64,000 bases of DNA from Curtobacterium sp. MCSS17_007 (GTDB taxonomy: Bacteria > Actinomycetota > Actinomycetes > Actinomycetales > Microbacteriaceae): the NCBI RefSeq assembly GCF_003234175.2, contig NZ_CP126257.1, positions 868,001 to 932,000 on the forward strand. Reading direction: 5' to 3'. Numbering within the stretch: the first letter of the stretch is position 1; every line of letters starts with the position of its first letter. Shown here in pieces: positions 53,632 through 62,511 of the stretch. The notes beneath the pieces were generated by a model. It was not told where the DNA came from. It worked only from the letters and a program-made list of their open reading frames with translations, and made no database searches. Made by a program: the position numbers and the translations under genes.

Positions 53632-54473
53632 CCGCCGTCGGCGCGCCGCGGCAGCAACTGCCGGTGGTCGTGACCTCGCCCGTCGCGGTCTGGTTCGAGG
53701 ACGGGTGGACCGTCACGAAGCGGAACCTCACGAAGATCAAGCGCTCGCCCGACATGCTCGTCTTCGCCGTGCTGCAGCCGATCATGTTCGTGCTGCTCTT
53801 CAGCCAGGTCTACGGCGGCGCGATCCAGGTGCGGGGGACCGACTACACGCAGTTCCTCATGGCGGGGATCTTCGCGCAGACGGTCGTGTTCGGCGCGACG
53901 TTCTCGGGATCGGCGATGGCGCAGGACCTGAAGGAGGGCCTGATCGACCGGTTCCGCACGCTGCCGATGTCGGCGTCGGCGGTGCTCGTCGGGCGGACGA
54001 ACTCCGACCTGGTGCTCAACGCGATCTCGATGGTGATCATGATGCTGACCGGTCTGGCCGTCGGCTGGCGGGTCGGGTCGGCACCGCACGAGTTCCTGGC
54101 GGGTGTCGGCCTGCTCCTCCTCTTCAGCTACGCCTTCAGCTGGGTGATGGCGTTGCTCGGGATGAGCGTCCGGACGCCGGAGGTCATCAACAACGCGTCG
54201 TTCATGATCCTGTTCCCGCTGACCTTCATCTCGAACGCCTTCGTGCCGAGCGAGACGATGCCACTGGTCCTCCGAGTGTTCGCGGAGTGGAACCCGGTGT
54301 CGTCGCTCGTGCAGGCCGCCCGCGAGCTGTTCGGCAACGTCGGGACCGCGCCGGTGCCGGACGTCTGGACCATGCAGCACCCGGTCGTGACGGTGCTCGT
54401 GGGCATCGTGGTGATGCTCGTGGTGTTCGTCCCGTGGGCGGTGCGCAAGTACACACGCATCAGCGCGGGCTGA
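53628..54473 (+). CDS. ABC-2 type exporter permease (DrrB-like)
   Basis: A 281-residue permease with six membrane segments and the ABC-2 family signature region ALLGMSVRTPEVINNASFMILFPLTFISNAFVP near 176-208. The early cytoplasmic part is TVTKRNLTKIKRSPDMLVFAVLQP. The GTG at 53628 overlaps the ATPase stop in GTGA. Together they form a DrrAB-type exporter; no resistance or biosynthesis gene nearby indicates the substrate. A perfect 14-bp palindrome GTCGGGGCCCCGAC at 54496-54509 follows, just before the next promoter. Confidence 0.92.
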   Translation: MTAVGAPRQQLPVVVTSPVAVWFEDGWTVTKRNLTKIKRSPDMLVFAVLQPIMFVLLFSQVYGGAIQVRGTDYTQFLMAGIFAQTVVFGATFSGSAMAQDLKEGLIDRFRTLPMSASAVLVGRTNSDLVLNAISMVIMMLTGLAVGWRVGSAPHEFLAGVGLLLLFSYAFSWVMALLGMSVRTPEVINNASFMILFPLTFISNAFVPSETMPLVLRVFAEWNPVSSLVQAARELFGNVGTAPVPDVWTMQHPVVTVLVGIVVMLVVFVPWAVRKYTRISAG

Positions 54474-54525
54474 CCCGGTCGTCCACAGCCTCCGGGTCGG
54501 GGCCCCGACGGTCACCGGGACCGCT

Positions 54526-54531
54526 TACCAT
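54526..54531 (+). promoter_or_regulatory. Possible -10 box of the APC transporter gene
   Basis: TACCAT ends 9 nt before the GTG at 54540. A perfect palindrome, GTCGGGGCCCCGAC, lies 17 bp upstream (54496-54509) and would overlap the -35 region, a natural place for an operator. Confidence 0.4.
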
Positions 54532-54539
54532 CGTCTCTC

Positions 54540-56525
54540 GTGACCGCGACCGAAGCCGAGCGCGCCGCCCAGCGCGGTGCCACCGAGCGACCCACCGACC
54601 GCGCCGTGCGGCTGCGGCGGTGGATGCTGCACGGGGCCGACCAGGGTGCCTCGCACCAGGGACCCCACCAGGTCGAGGTCGAGAAGACCCACTCGTGGTG
54701 GCGGGTGATGTGCCTGACCGGTGTCGACTACTTCTCGACGCTCGGGTACCAGCCCGCCATCGCCGCGCTCGCCGCCGGCCTGCTCTCGCCGATCGCGACG
54801 ATCGTGCTCGTGCTCGTGACGCTCTTCGGTGCCCTGCCCGTGTACCGGCGGGTGGCTTCGGACAGCTTCAAGGGCGCCGGGTCGATCATGATGCTCGAGA
54901 AGCTGCTGCCCTGGTGGGCCGGCAAGCTGTTCGTGCTCGTGCTGCTCGGGTTCGCGGTGACGGACTTCATGATCACCATGACGCTGTCGGCGGCGGACGC
55001 CACGGCGCACATCGCCGAGAACCCGTTCACACCGCACTGGTTCACCGAGATCCCGGTGCCCATCACCCTGCTGCTGCTGCTCCTGCTCGGGATCGTGTTC
55101 CTCCGCGGCTTCAAGGAGGCGATCGGCATCGCGGTCGGGCTCGTGGCGGTGTTCCTGCTGCTGAACGCGGTCGTCGTCGTGGTCGCGCTGTGGCACGTCT
55201 TCGAGCGGCCGGTCGTCGCGAGCGACTGGTGGTCGAACCTCACGGCACAGCACAGCAACCCGCTCGTGATGATCGGCATCGCGCTCGTCGTCTTCCCGAA
55301 GCTCGCGCTCGGGCTGTCCGGCTTCGAGACCGGCGTCGCGGTGATGCCGCAGGTGCGCGGTGACGCCGGCGACGACCCGAACGGGCGACCCGAGGGTCGG
55401 ATCCGCGGCACGAAGCGTCTGCTGACGACCGCGGCGATCATCATGAGCACGTTCCTCATCACGTCCTCGATCGCGACGACGTTCCTCATCCCGCAGCACG
55501 AGTTCCAGCCCGGCGGCGGGGCGAACGGGCGCGCGCTGGCGTTCCTGGCACACGAGTACCTCGGCAACGTGTTCGGCTCGGTGTACGACGCGTCGACCGT
55601 CGCGATCCTGTGGTTCGCCGGTGCGAGCGCGATGGCGGGGCTGCTCAACCTCGTGCCGCGCTTCCTGCCGCGGTACGGCATGGCACCGCAGTGGGCGCGC
55701 GCGACCCGTCCGCTCGTGATCATCTTCACGCTCATCGCCTTCGCGATCACGATCATCTTCGAGGCGGACGTCGATGCCCAGGGCGGCGCGTACGCCACGG
55801 GCGTCCTCGTGCTCATCACGAGTGCGGCCGTCGCGGTCACGCTCTCGGCGCGGCGGAAGCAGCAGAAGAAGCGGACGATCGGCTTCGGCGTCATCGCCGT
55901 CGTGTTCGTCTACACGACGGTGGCGAACGTCATCGAACGCCCGGACGGCGTGCGGATCGCCGCGGTGTTCATCATCGCCATCGTCGTCGTGTCGCTCGTG
56001 TCCCGCGTCCGGCGGTCGTTCGAGCTCCGCGCGTCGTCGATCGAGTTGGACGCGATCGCCCGGCAGTTCATCGAGGCCGACGCGGACCAGTTCAGCTCGA
56101 TCTGCATCATCGCGAACGAGCCCGGCGCGGGCACCGCCGAGGCGTACCGGTCGAAGGGACGTGAGGAACGGCGCGACTCGGGCATCCCGGCACGCGTGCC
56201 GACGATGTTCCTCGAGGTGCTCCCGGCCGACTCGTCGGACTTCGAGGAGGACCTGGTCGTCGAGGGCCACGTCGTGCACGGGCACCGCGTGCTGCGCGTC
56301 CGGTCGGGCAACGTCCCGAACACGATCGCGTCGACGCTGCTCGCCGTGCGGGACATCGCGGGGGTGGTGCCGAGCATCTACTTCGAGTGGAACGAGGGCA
56401 GCCCGATCCAGAACGCCCTGCGCTTCGTCTTCACCGGCGTCGGTGACGTCGCCCCGGTCACGCGCGAGGTCCTGCGCGAGGCGGAGCCGGACGTCCACCG
56501 ACGGCCGACCGTCCACGTGTCGTGA
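54540..56525 (+). CDS. APC-superfamily transporter with C-terminal cytoplasmic domain
   Basis: A 661-residue transporter with about 12 membrane segments (residues ~65-485). The early [27 protein letters not shown] near 60-86 resembles the broken first helix of APC permeases. The last ~170 residues ([21 protein letters not shown] onward) form a soluble domain, as in some APC potassium or amino acid transporters; KimA-like potassium uptake is possible, but I cannot decide. GTG 54540 is the first start and is preceded by a -10-like box. The stop overlaps the next GTG, so the DMT transporter is co-translated. Confidence 0.88.
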   Translation: MTATEAERAAQRGATERPTDRAVRLRRWMLHGADQGASHQGPHQVEVEKTHSWWRVMCLTGVDYFSTLGYQPAIAALAAGLLSPIATIVLVLVTLFGALPVYRRVASDSFKGAGSIMMLEKLLPWWAGKLFVLVLLGFAVTDFMITMTLSAADATAHIAENPFTPHWFTEIPVPITLLLLLLLGIVFLRGFKEAIGIAVGLVAVFLLLNAVVVVVALWHVFERPVVASDWWSNLTAQHSNPLVMIGIALVVFPKLALGLSGFETGVAVMPQVRGDAGDDPNGRPEGRIRGTKRLLTTAAIIMSTFLITSSIATTFLIPQHEFQPGGGANGRALAFLAHEYLGNVFGSVYDASTVAILWFAGASAMAGLLNLVPRFLPRYGMAPQWARATRPLVIIFTLIAFAITIIFEADVDAQGGAYATGVLVLITSAAVAVTLSARRKQQKKRTIGFGVIAVVFVYTTVANVIERPDGVRIAAVFIIAIVVVSLVSRVRRSFELRASSIELDAIARQFIEADADQFSSICIIANEPGAGTAEAYRSKGREERRDSGIPARVPTMFLEVLPADSSDFEEDLVVEGHVVHGHRVLRVRSGNVPNTIASTLLAVRDIAGVVPSIYFEWNEGSPIQNALRFVFTGVGDVAPVTREVLREAEPDVHRRPTVHVS

Positions 56526-57502
56526 CCGACGGGGCGGCGGTCGGGCGCGCCTCCCGTCCGGCGGGCGGGTACGCGGCGGTCCTCGTCGCCGCCGCGGTGT
56601 GGGGCACCACGGGCACCGCGACCCACTTCGCTCCGGGGGTGCCCGCGTTCGTCTTCGGGGCGGTGACCTTCGGCCTCGGCGGCATCCTCCTCGCCGCGAC
56701 GACGGGCCGCTCCGCCCTGCACGCGGTCGCCCGGCCGGGTACACGCAGCTGGGTGCTGCTCGGAGCCGTCTCGCTCGTCGTGTACGCGGTCGCCTTCTAC
56801 GCGGCCCTGGCCGGTGCGGGCGTCGCGCTCGGCACGACGGTGGCCATCGGTTCGTCGCCGCTCTTCGCCGGCTTGGTGGAGTGGGGCGCGGACGGGAGGC
56901 GCGTCACGGGCCGCTGGACCGTCGCCACCCTGGTGAGCGTGGTCGGCATGGTCGTCGTGACGCTCGCGCGGTCGGAGGCGCCGGGCGACGGGTCGCTGCT
57001 GCTCGGGCTGGGGAGCGCCCTCCTCGCCGGACTGACGTACGCGACCTACTCGTGGGCGGTCGCGCGGGGGATGCACGCGGCGTCCCCACCCGTGCCGGTG
57101 CCGGCGGCGCTGTCGGGAGCCGTGTCCGGCAGCGCGATCGGAGTCGGCGGGCGCGGGGTGGTCGGGGCGGTCTTCGGGCTCGCAGCCGTGCCGCTCGTCG
57201 TGCTCGCCGCCGTCGCCGGCCGCGACGCGCTCGCGGTCGGTGGCAACTGGCCCGTGTTCGCCTACCTGGCGCTCGTCCCGACGGTGCTCGGGCACTCCCT
57301 GTACGCGGTCGGGTTGCGGCGGGTGAGCGCCTCGGTCGCGACCCTGCTGTCCCTGTTCGAACCCGTCGTCGCCGCGGTGCTCGCCGTGCTGGTCGTCGGC
57401 GAGCACCTCGGCGCGCTGGGCTGGGTCGGCATCGCGCTCGTCGTGCTCGGACTCGCGCTGCTCTCGCTCCCGGGACGGGCGCGGGCCGCTCCTCCGCAGT
57501 GA
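56522..57502 (+). CDS. EamA/DMT-superfamily transporter (RhtA-like)
   Basis: A 326-residue permease with about ten membrane segments in two EamA repeats, opening [21 protein letters not shown] near 19 and closing with [27 protein letters not shown] near 262, the typical second-repeat signature. It probably exports amino acids or small metabolites. Two family B-type sequences lie inside the gene: an arm at 56543-56565 encoding GRASRP near residue 9, and GGACGGGAGGCGCGTC at 56890-56905 in a loop. GTG 56522 overlaps the preceding stop by four bases. Confidence 0.9.
   Translation: MTDGAAVGRASRPAGGYAAVLVAAAVWGTTGTATHFAPGVPAFVFGAVTFGLGGILLAATTGRSALHAVARPGTRSWVLLGAVSLVVYAVAFYAALAGAGVALGTTVAIGSSPLFAGLVEWGADGRRVTGRWTVATLVSVVGMVVVTLARSEAPGDGSLLLGLGSALLAGLTYATYSWAVARGMHAASPPVPVPAALSGAVSGSAIGVGGRGVVGAVFGLAAVPLVVLAAVAGRDALAVGGNWPVFAYLALVPTVLGHSLYAVGLRRVSASVATLLSLFEPVVAAVLAVLVVGEHLGALGWVGIALVVLGLALLSLPGRARAAPPQ
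56543..56565 (+). repeat. Repeat family B arm at the start of the DMT transporter gene
   Basis: GGGCGCGCCTCCCGTCCGGC is in frame as G-R-A-S-R-P-A, before the first membrane helix. Confidence 0.6.
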
Positions 57503-57579
57503 TCTTCCCCGCGCCCGGGGCACGTGGCCGCCGATCCGCAGTGATCCGGTCCGTCCCGCACCTCGGGGTGCGCGGGCCG

Positions 57580-59262
57580 CTACTTCGCGGTGATCTGGTC
57601 CCGCACCTTGCGACGGAGCACCTTGCCGATCATCGAGCGCGGCAGGTCCTCGACCACGACGATGCGGCGCGGCACCTTGTAGGCCGCGAGCTGCTCGCGT
57701 GACCACGCACGGAGTGCCTCGGCGTCGAACGCCTTCGGGTCCTTCGGGACGACCGCCGCGACGACCTGCTCGTTGCCGCCCTGGGTGATGCCGACGACGG
57801 CCACCTCGCGCACGCTCGGGTGCTTGAGCAGGGCGTCCTCGACCTCGGACGGCGAGACGTTGAAGCCGCCGGTGATGATGAGCTCCTTGAGCCGGTCGAC
57901 GATGCTGACGAAGCCGTCGGAGTCGATCGACACGACGTCACCGGTGCGGAACCAGCCGTCGGGGGTGAAGACCTCGTCGGTCGCCTCGGCCTTGCCCCAG
58001 TACCCGCGGAACACCTGCGGGCCCCTGACCTGGAGCTCGCCGGCCTCGCCGGTGCCGAGCACCTTCGACGGGTCGTCCGGGTCGACCACGCGGGCCTCGG
58101 TGGACGACAGCGGCAGGCCGATCGCGCCCAGGCGCCGTTCCGGTGAGACCGGGTTCGCCATGAGGACGGGGGAGCACTCGGACAGGCCGTAGCCCTCCAC
58201 CAGGTAGCCGCCGGTCCGGGCCTCCCACGGCTCGACGACGCTCTGCGACAGCGGCATCGCACCGGAGATCCCGATCTCGATGCCCTGCAGCGACACCTTC
58301 GCCGAGTCCGCCGCGTGCTGCAGCCGGGTGTAGATCGGCGGCACGGCCGGCAGGAACGTCGGCGGGTGCTTCTTCATCGCCTTGAGGACGAGTGCCGGGT
58401 CGAACGCCGGGAAGAGCACGAGCCGCGAGGCCATGCTCATCGCGAACGTCAGGCACAGCGTCAGGCCGTACGCGTGGAACATCGGCAGTACCGCGTAGAC
58501 GGTGTTGTCACCCTGTCGGATCGTCGGCACCCACGCCCGGGCCTGGGCGGCGTTGGCGAGCAGGTTCCGGTGGCTGAGCACGGCACCCTTCGGCACCCCG
58601 GTCGTGCCGGAGGTGTACTGGATGAGCGCGACGTCGGTGGTCGCCGGGCGCGGGTGGCGCTTCGACAGCTTCCGGGTGGAGACGAGGTCGTCCCACTTCG
58701 TCGTGCCGCGCACGCTCGTGGTCAGCTTGGCGCGCGACTCGCGGGCCTTCGCCACGGGCAGCGACAGGGCGAGACGTGTCGCACGGGGCATGGCGCGTGT
58801 CAGGTCGACGGAGACGATCGCGTCGAGGCGCAGATCCGCGGGGAAGTCCTGCAGCGTGGACACCGACTTGTCCCACGCGATCGCGACCTTCGCGCCGTGG
58901 TCCTCGAACTGGTGGCGGAGCTCGCGCGCCGTGTAGAGCGGGTTGTGCTCGACGACGATCGCCCCGAGGCGGAGGACGGCGTAGAACGCCACGACGTGCT
59001 GGGGGCAGTTCGGCAGCACGATCGCCACGCGGTCACCCGCCTGCACGCCGAGCTTCCTGAGGCCGTTCGCGGCTCGGAGGATCTGCTCCTGCAGGTCGGC
59101 GTACGACGTCGTCCTGCCGAAGAACTCGAGCGCCACCTTCCCCGGGAACCGATCCGCGGACTGCTCCACGATGTCGGACAGGGAGCCCGTGGGCTCGTCG
59201 ATGTCGTGCGGGACCCCCGGGGCGTACGAGGCAAGCCAGGGACGAGGCGTGTCGATGCTCAC
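57580..59262 (-). CDS. Long-chain fatty acid-CoA ligase (acyl-adenylate family)
   Basis: A 560-residue ANL enzyme that activates fatty acids via acyl-AMP to acyl-CoA. ATP-binding YTSGTTGVPKGA is near 214, followed by GYGLSECSP near 352, GWFRTGDV near 433 and the catalytic Lys in RSMIGKVLRRK near 550. Length fits FadD. The GTG at 59262 lies 7 nt from a minus-strand TAGGTT (59269-59274), so a leaderless mRNA is likely. It is convergent with the DMT transporter gene. The 77-bp gap contains the direct repeat CCGCAGTGATC at 57494 and 57536. Confidence 0.94.
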   Translation of the reverse strand: MSIDTPRPWLASYAPGVPHDIDEPTGSLSDIVEQSADRFPGKVALEFFGRTTSYADLQEQILRAANGLRKLGVQAGDRVAIVLPNCPQHVVAFYAVLRLGAIVVEHNPLYTARELRHQFEDHGAKVAIAWDKSVSTLQDFPADLRLDAIVSVDLTRAMPRATRLALSLPVAKARESRAKLTTSVRGTTKWDDLVSTRKLSKRHPRPATTDVALIQYTSGTTGVPKGAVLSHRNLLANAAQARAWVPTIRQGDNTVYAVLPMFHAYGLTLCLTFAMSMASRLVLFPAFDPALVLKAMKKHPPTFLPAVPPIYTRLQHAADSAKVSLQGIEIGISGAMPLSQSVVEPWEARTGGYLVEGYGLSECSPVLMANPVSPERRLGAIGLPLSSTEARVVDPDDPSKVLGTGEAGELQVRGPQVFRGYWGKAEATDEVFTPDGWFRTGDVVSIDSDGFVSIVDRLKELIITGGFNVSPSEVEDALLKHPSVREVAVVGITQGGNEQVVAAVVPKDPKAFDAEALRAWSREQLAAYKVPRRIVVVEDLPRSMIGKVLRRKVRDQITAK

Positions 59263-59268
59263 CCGGCC

Positions 59269-59274
59269 AACCTA
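59269..59274 (-). promoter_or_regulatory. -10 box of the acyl-CoA ligase gene
   Basis: TAGGTT on the minus strand ends 7 nt before the GTG at 59262. Confidence 0.5.
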
Positions 59275-59321
59275 CCGGCGGGGCAGTGCGCATTGTCAGG
59301 GGCGCGACGGACGATGGCCCC

Positions 59322-60251
59322 ATGCCATCCGTGTCCGACGCGTTCCGTTCCCGCCTCAACGACACCTTCACCAACGGCGCGACCGAACGTCCCGCCTGGA
59401 TCGACGAGCTCGAGCAGGGCTCGGACGCCGGGTTCTTCGGCCCCGGCTCCGCGACCTGGGCCGTGCACGGCGGCAACCACACCGTGCTCGCCGGGGTCCG
59501 TGCGCTGCTCGTGCAGGCCCTGCACCCCGGTGCCCTCGCCGGCGTTGCCGACCACTCCCGGTACCGCGAGGACCCCTTCGGGCGGCTCGCGGGCACGATC
59601 CGATGGATCTACACGGTGTCGCACGGCGACACGCAGCAGGCCACGCACGCCAGCCAGTGGGTGCGGAAGCTCCACGAGCGGGTGGTCGGCGAGTACGTCG
59701 ACGGCCACGGCATCACACGGCCCTACGCGGCGAACGACCCGGACCTGGCGCGGTGGGTGCACCTCGCGTTCACCGATGCGTTCCTCCGGAGCGCGCAGCT
59801 CTGGGGGCAGCCGATCCCCGGCGGTGCCGACGCCTACGTCCGCGAGTGGGCGGTCGCCGGGCGGCTCATGGGCGTCGAGGACGCGCCCGAGACGGACGCG
59901 GAGCTGCGGGACCAGATGAACGGGTACCTCGACCGCGGCGAGCTCAAGGCCGACGCCCGCACCCACGACGTCGTCCGGTTCATCAAGGACCCACCGGTCG
60001 CGCGGCTGCTGCGTCCGGGGTACCGGGCACTGTTCGACGGCGCGGTGTCCTCGCTCGACCCCCGGCACCGCTCGATGCTCCGACTGCGGACGCCCGGGGT
60101 CGGTCCGGTGCAGCTGCCGGTGCGGCAGGTCGCGGGCGTCGTCCTCGGCGGCATCGGCGCGGTGCTGGGCACGACGTCGGGCACCGAGCGAGCGGCGCTG
60201 GTCCGGATCGCGCGGCTCGAGCAGGAGTCGCGGCAGGACGCGCCTGCCTGA
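59322..60251 (+). CDS. Oxygenase MpaB family (DUF2236) protein
   Basis: A 309-residue helical protein of the DUF2236/MpaB family, which includes heme-dependent latex-clearing-protein relatives. Family features are LLVQALHPGALAGVADHSRYREDPFGRLAGTIRWI near 64-98, with the possible heme-ligand His in LHPGALAGVADHS, and FTDAFLRSAQLWGQPI near 150. It has no signal peptide. The ATG at 59322 is preferred to an upstream in-frame start that would overlap the acyl-CoA ligase promoter. Closed by a 30-bp family B hairpin. Enzymatic role unknown. Confidence 0.88.
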   Translation: MPSVSDAFRSRLNDTFTNGATERPAWIDELEQGSDAGFFGPGSATWAVHGGNHTVLAGVRALLVQALHPGALAGVADHSRYREDPFGRLAGTIRWIYTVSHGDTQQATHASQWVRKLHERVVGEYVDGHGITRPYAANDPDLARWVHLAFTDAFLRSAQLWGQPIPGGADAYVREWAVAGRLMGVEDAPETDAELRDQMNGYLDRGELKADARTHDVVRFIKDPPVARLLRPGYRALFDGAVSSLDPRHRSMLRLRTPGVGPVQLPVRQVAGVVLGGIGAVLGTTSGTERAALVRIARLEQESRQDAPA

Positions 60252-60284
60252 GCGGTGCGGGCTCCGTACCGCGTGACGTGACGT

Positions 60285-60348
60285 GACCACGGGACGGACG
60301 GGAGGCGCGGTGCCAGCCGGCACCGCGCCTCCCGTCCGTCCCGTGGTC
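60285..60348 (+). terminator. Longest family B palindrome, between convergent genes
   Basis: A perfect 30-bp stem with 4-nt loop AGCC lies 34 nt after the DUF2236 stop and 4 nt before the aldo/keto reductase stop on the other strand. It can serve as a bidirectional terminator. Confidence 0.88.
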
Positions 60349-60351
60349 GCG

Positions 60352-61539
60352 TCAGAAACCGGACGGCACGCGCGGAGTGTAGGCGGACTCGAGCCGCGAC
60401 ACCTCGTCGTCGGTGAGCTCGATCCCGGCGGCAGCGACCGCGTCGTCGATGTGGTGCTCCTTGGTCGCGCCGATGATCGGGGCGCTGACCGCGGGCTTCC
60501 CGGCGACCCACGCGAGGGCCACCTGCGCCATGCTCGCGCCCCTGGCCTCGGCGACCTGCTGCACGGCGTCGACGATCGCGCGGTTGGCCTGCTCGTCCTG
60601 CCGGTAGAGCGTCTTGCCGAATTCGTCGGTATCAGCACGGCTGCCCGATCCCTGGGCATCCCACGGGCGGGTGACCTTGCCGCGGGCGAGTGGGCTCCAC
60701 GGGATCACGCCGACACCCGTCGCCTGTGCGAACGGGTGCATCTCGCGCTCCTCCTCACGTTCGAGGAGGTTGTACTGGTCCTGCATGCTGACGAAGGTCG
60801 TCCAGCCGTGCAGCTCGGCGGTGTGCTGCATCTGTGCGAACTGCCACGTCCACATGCTGCTCGCGCCGATGTAGCGCGCCTTGCCGGCCTTGACGACGTC
60901 GTGGAGGGCCTCCATGGTCTCCTCGATTGGCGTGTGCGGATCGAAGCGGTGGATCTGGTACAAGTCGACGTAGTCGGTACCGAGGCGGGTCAGCGAGGCG
61001 TCGATCTCGTGCATGATCGCCGCACGGGAGAGTCCGGCGCCGTTGGGGCCGGGGCGCATGCGGTTGAAGACCTTGGTGAAGACCTGGACCGCCTCGCGCG
61101 GGGCGATCTCCTTGAGGAGCTGCCCGGTGATCTCCTCGCTCGAGCCGGCGGAGTACACGTTCGCGGTGTCGAAGGAGGTGATGCCGGCCTCGAAGGCCCG
61201 ACGGACGAAGGGGCGGGCCTCGTCGATGTCGACGCTCCAGGCGTGGGCGCCCTGGTCCGGCTTGCCGTAGGACATCATCCCGAGGACGACGCGGCTGATC
61301 TCGAGGCCGGACGCCCCGAGGCGGGTGGTGCTGACGGCCGCAGCGTTGCCGGTGGCGGCGTCTCCGGCTCCGGCGGTGTCTTCGCCCGCTCGGGCCGAGC
61401 GGGCGTTGTCTGCTGCGTCCGTGGTGGTTTCCGCGGCGGTTTCGCCCGCCGGGGTCGAGGGGGCGTTGTGTGCTGCGTCCGTGGTGGTTTCCGCGGCGGT
61501 TTCGCCCGCCGGGATCGAGCGGGCTGGTTCTGCGGTCAT
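60352..61539 (-). CDS. Aldo/keto reductase with repeat-derived N-terminal extension
   Basis: A 395-residue protein. The AKR barrel begins near residue 71 (STTRLGASGLEISRVVLG). The catalytic tetrad is recognisable: Asp in FDTANVY with Tyr five residues on near 122-127, Lys in VFTKVFN near 155, and His in LYQIHRFD near 195. The cofactor-binding end is SAPIIGATKEHHI. The first ~70 residues are unstructured and contain a 20-residue repeat (PAGETAAETTTDAA-type) encoded by 60-bp units related to repeat family A. No good start exists between the repeats and the barrel. ATG 61539 overlaps the preceding gene's stop in ATGA, which supports translation of the repeats. Confidence 0.9.
   Translation of the reverse strand: MTAEPARSIPAGETAAETTTDAAHNAPSTPAGETAAETTTDAADNARSARAGEDTAGAGDAATGNAAAVSTTRLGASGLEISRVVLGMMSYGKPDQGAHAWSVDIDEARPFVRRAFEAGITSFDTANVYSAGSSEEITGQLLKEIAPREAVQVFTKVFNRMRPGPNGAGLSRAAIMHEIDASLTRLGTDYVDLYQIHRFDPHTPIEETMEALHDVVKAGKARYIGASSMWTWQFAQMQHTAELHGWTTFVSMQDQYNLLEREEEREMHPFAQATGVGVIPWSPLARGKVTRPWDAQGSGSRADTDEFGKTLYRQDEQANRAIVDAVQQVAEARGASMAQVALAWVAGKPAVSAPIIGATKEHHIDDAVAAAGIELTDDEVSRLESAYTPRVPSGF
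61397..61530 (-). repeat. 60-bp tandem repeat related to family A inside the aldo/keto reductase gene
   Basis: Forward family A cores begin at 61397, 61457 and 61517 (exact 60-bp period), with inverse TTTCGCCCGC cores at 61440 and 61500, 43 bp from their partners. The two complete units are nearly identical and keep the reading frame (20 codons each). Confidence 0.85.
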
Positions 61540-62102
61540 GCGTTCACCCTGGCATCGCGTCCTGTGACGGCGAGCAGGCGGACCTGCAGCGGGGCGTCGT
61601 CGTCGACCTGCACGGGAGCGGCGTAGAGCCCGGTCGCCGCGAGGTCCTCGATCTGCGGCTCGAAGTACTCCCAGACGGCCTGCACGAGTTCGGCGGGGAG
61701 CGATTCGTCCGTGCCGGTTGCCCGGGCGAGGTCCCACGTGTGGATGGTGATGTCGCTCGTCTGCTCGGTGAGGTACTCCTCGGCTCGGACCACGTCGGTG
61801 CTCAGGTGCACGGGTGTGTCAGCGGGCGAGATGCGCCAGGCTTCCGTGGCTTCGGCGGCGAACTTCGCCCACTCGGCGGCGAGATCGTGCCCGATCGGCT
61901 CGAGGTCGGCCTCCGCCTGCGCGTAGTCGCATCCGGTGAGCAGCTTCGGGATCCACCGCTGCTCGTCGATGACGTGCGTGACCAGGTCACGGGTGGTCCA
62001 CTCGGAGTCCGGAGTGGGGGCGTCCCAGTCGGTCACGGCGGCGACGCGGCGGCCGAACTCGGCTGCGGCGAGGGACTGCAGCGCGATCCAGTCGGTGGCC
62101 AT
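61536..62102 (-). CDS. DinB-like/mycothiol-dependent maleylpyruvate isomerase-type protein (TIGR03086-like)
   Basis: A 188-residue helical-bundle protein of the mycothiol-dependent/DinB-like superfamily. The start is DWIALQSLAAAEFGRRVAAVTDWDAPTPDSEWTTRDLVTHVIDEQ, with the conserved W-T-x-x-D-L-V-x-H segment near 36-43; its His is one likely metal ligand. A second His lies in DITIHTWDLARATG near 135-148. A third ligand is not obvious. Substrate unknown. The ATG at 62102 has AGAGGAG upstream. Its stop overlaps the aldo/keto reductase ATG, so the two form a coupled operon. Confidence 0.85.
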   Translation of the reverse strand: MATDWIALQSLAAAEFGRRVAAVTDWDAPTPDSEWTTRDLVTHVIDEQRWIPKLLTGCDYAQAEADLEPIGHDLAAEWAKFAAEATEAWRISPADTPVHLSTDVVRAEEYLTEQTSDITIHTWDLARATGTDESLPAELVQAVWEYFEPQIEDLAATGLYAAPVQVDDDAPLQVRLLAVTGRDARVNA

Positions 62103-62511
62103 GGTGGTGCTCCTCTTCGTCAGGGCGGGTGCCGGGTGCAACGGGCCCCGCGAGCGGGCGATTCCCGCGCTCCGGGCAGACGACACGCTACGCCCGCTCG
62201 CGGTCGGGCAGCGAGGGCGGGTGTCGCGGCGGTTCCGGGACGGGACGGGACGGGGTGCCCCGCGGTCTCGCTCGCTGGCTGCGAGTGGGCGGAAACAGCG
62301 CCGGGAAGACCACGGACGCCGCTGATTCCGCCCGCTCGGCGTCGACAGGAGGAGGGAGGGGGCGCCGGGGGTGAGACGCCGAACGGCCCGGCTCCGTGGG
62401 GGAGGAGCCGGGCCGTTCGCCGGGTACTGCAGGTGCGCGTGTTCGGTGCCCCCGGTCACCGGCACCGCAGTGCTGCGGGGCGGGTGACCGTGGTTCGAGG
62501 GATGCGGAGGG
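62103..62511. repeat. Gene-free gap with two family A units
   Basis: Two pairs occur: forward at 62152 with inverse at 62189 (37 bp), and forward at 62283 (GAGTGGGCGGAA) with inverse at 62325 (42 bp). The second unit contains a GGACGCCGCTGATTCCG stretch recalling the repeat in the neighbouring reductase gene. The rest holds the yceI terminator. Confidence 0.75.
62381..62418 (-). terminator. Hairpin terminator of the yceI-family gene
   Basis: A 15-bp perfect stem GAACGGCCCGGCTCC with an 8-nt loop, about 95 nt beyond the stop of the minus-strand gene. Confidence 0.7.

Noticed and set aside
52555..54473. Anthracycline-type antibiotic cluster around the DrrAB-like exporter
   Set aside because: No biosynthetic genes are nearby. 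DrrAB-type exporters are common and not specific for antibiotics.
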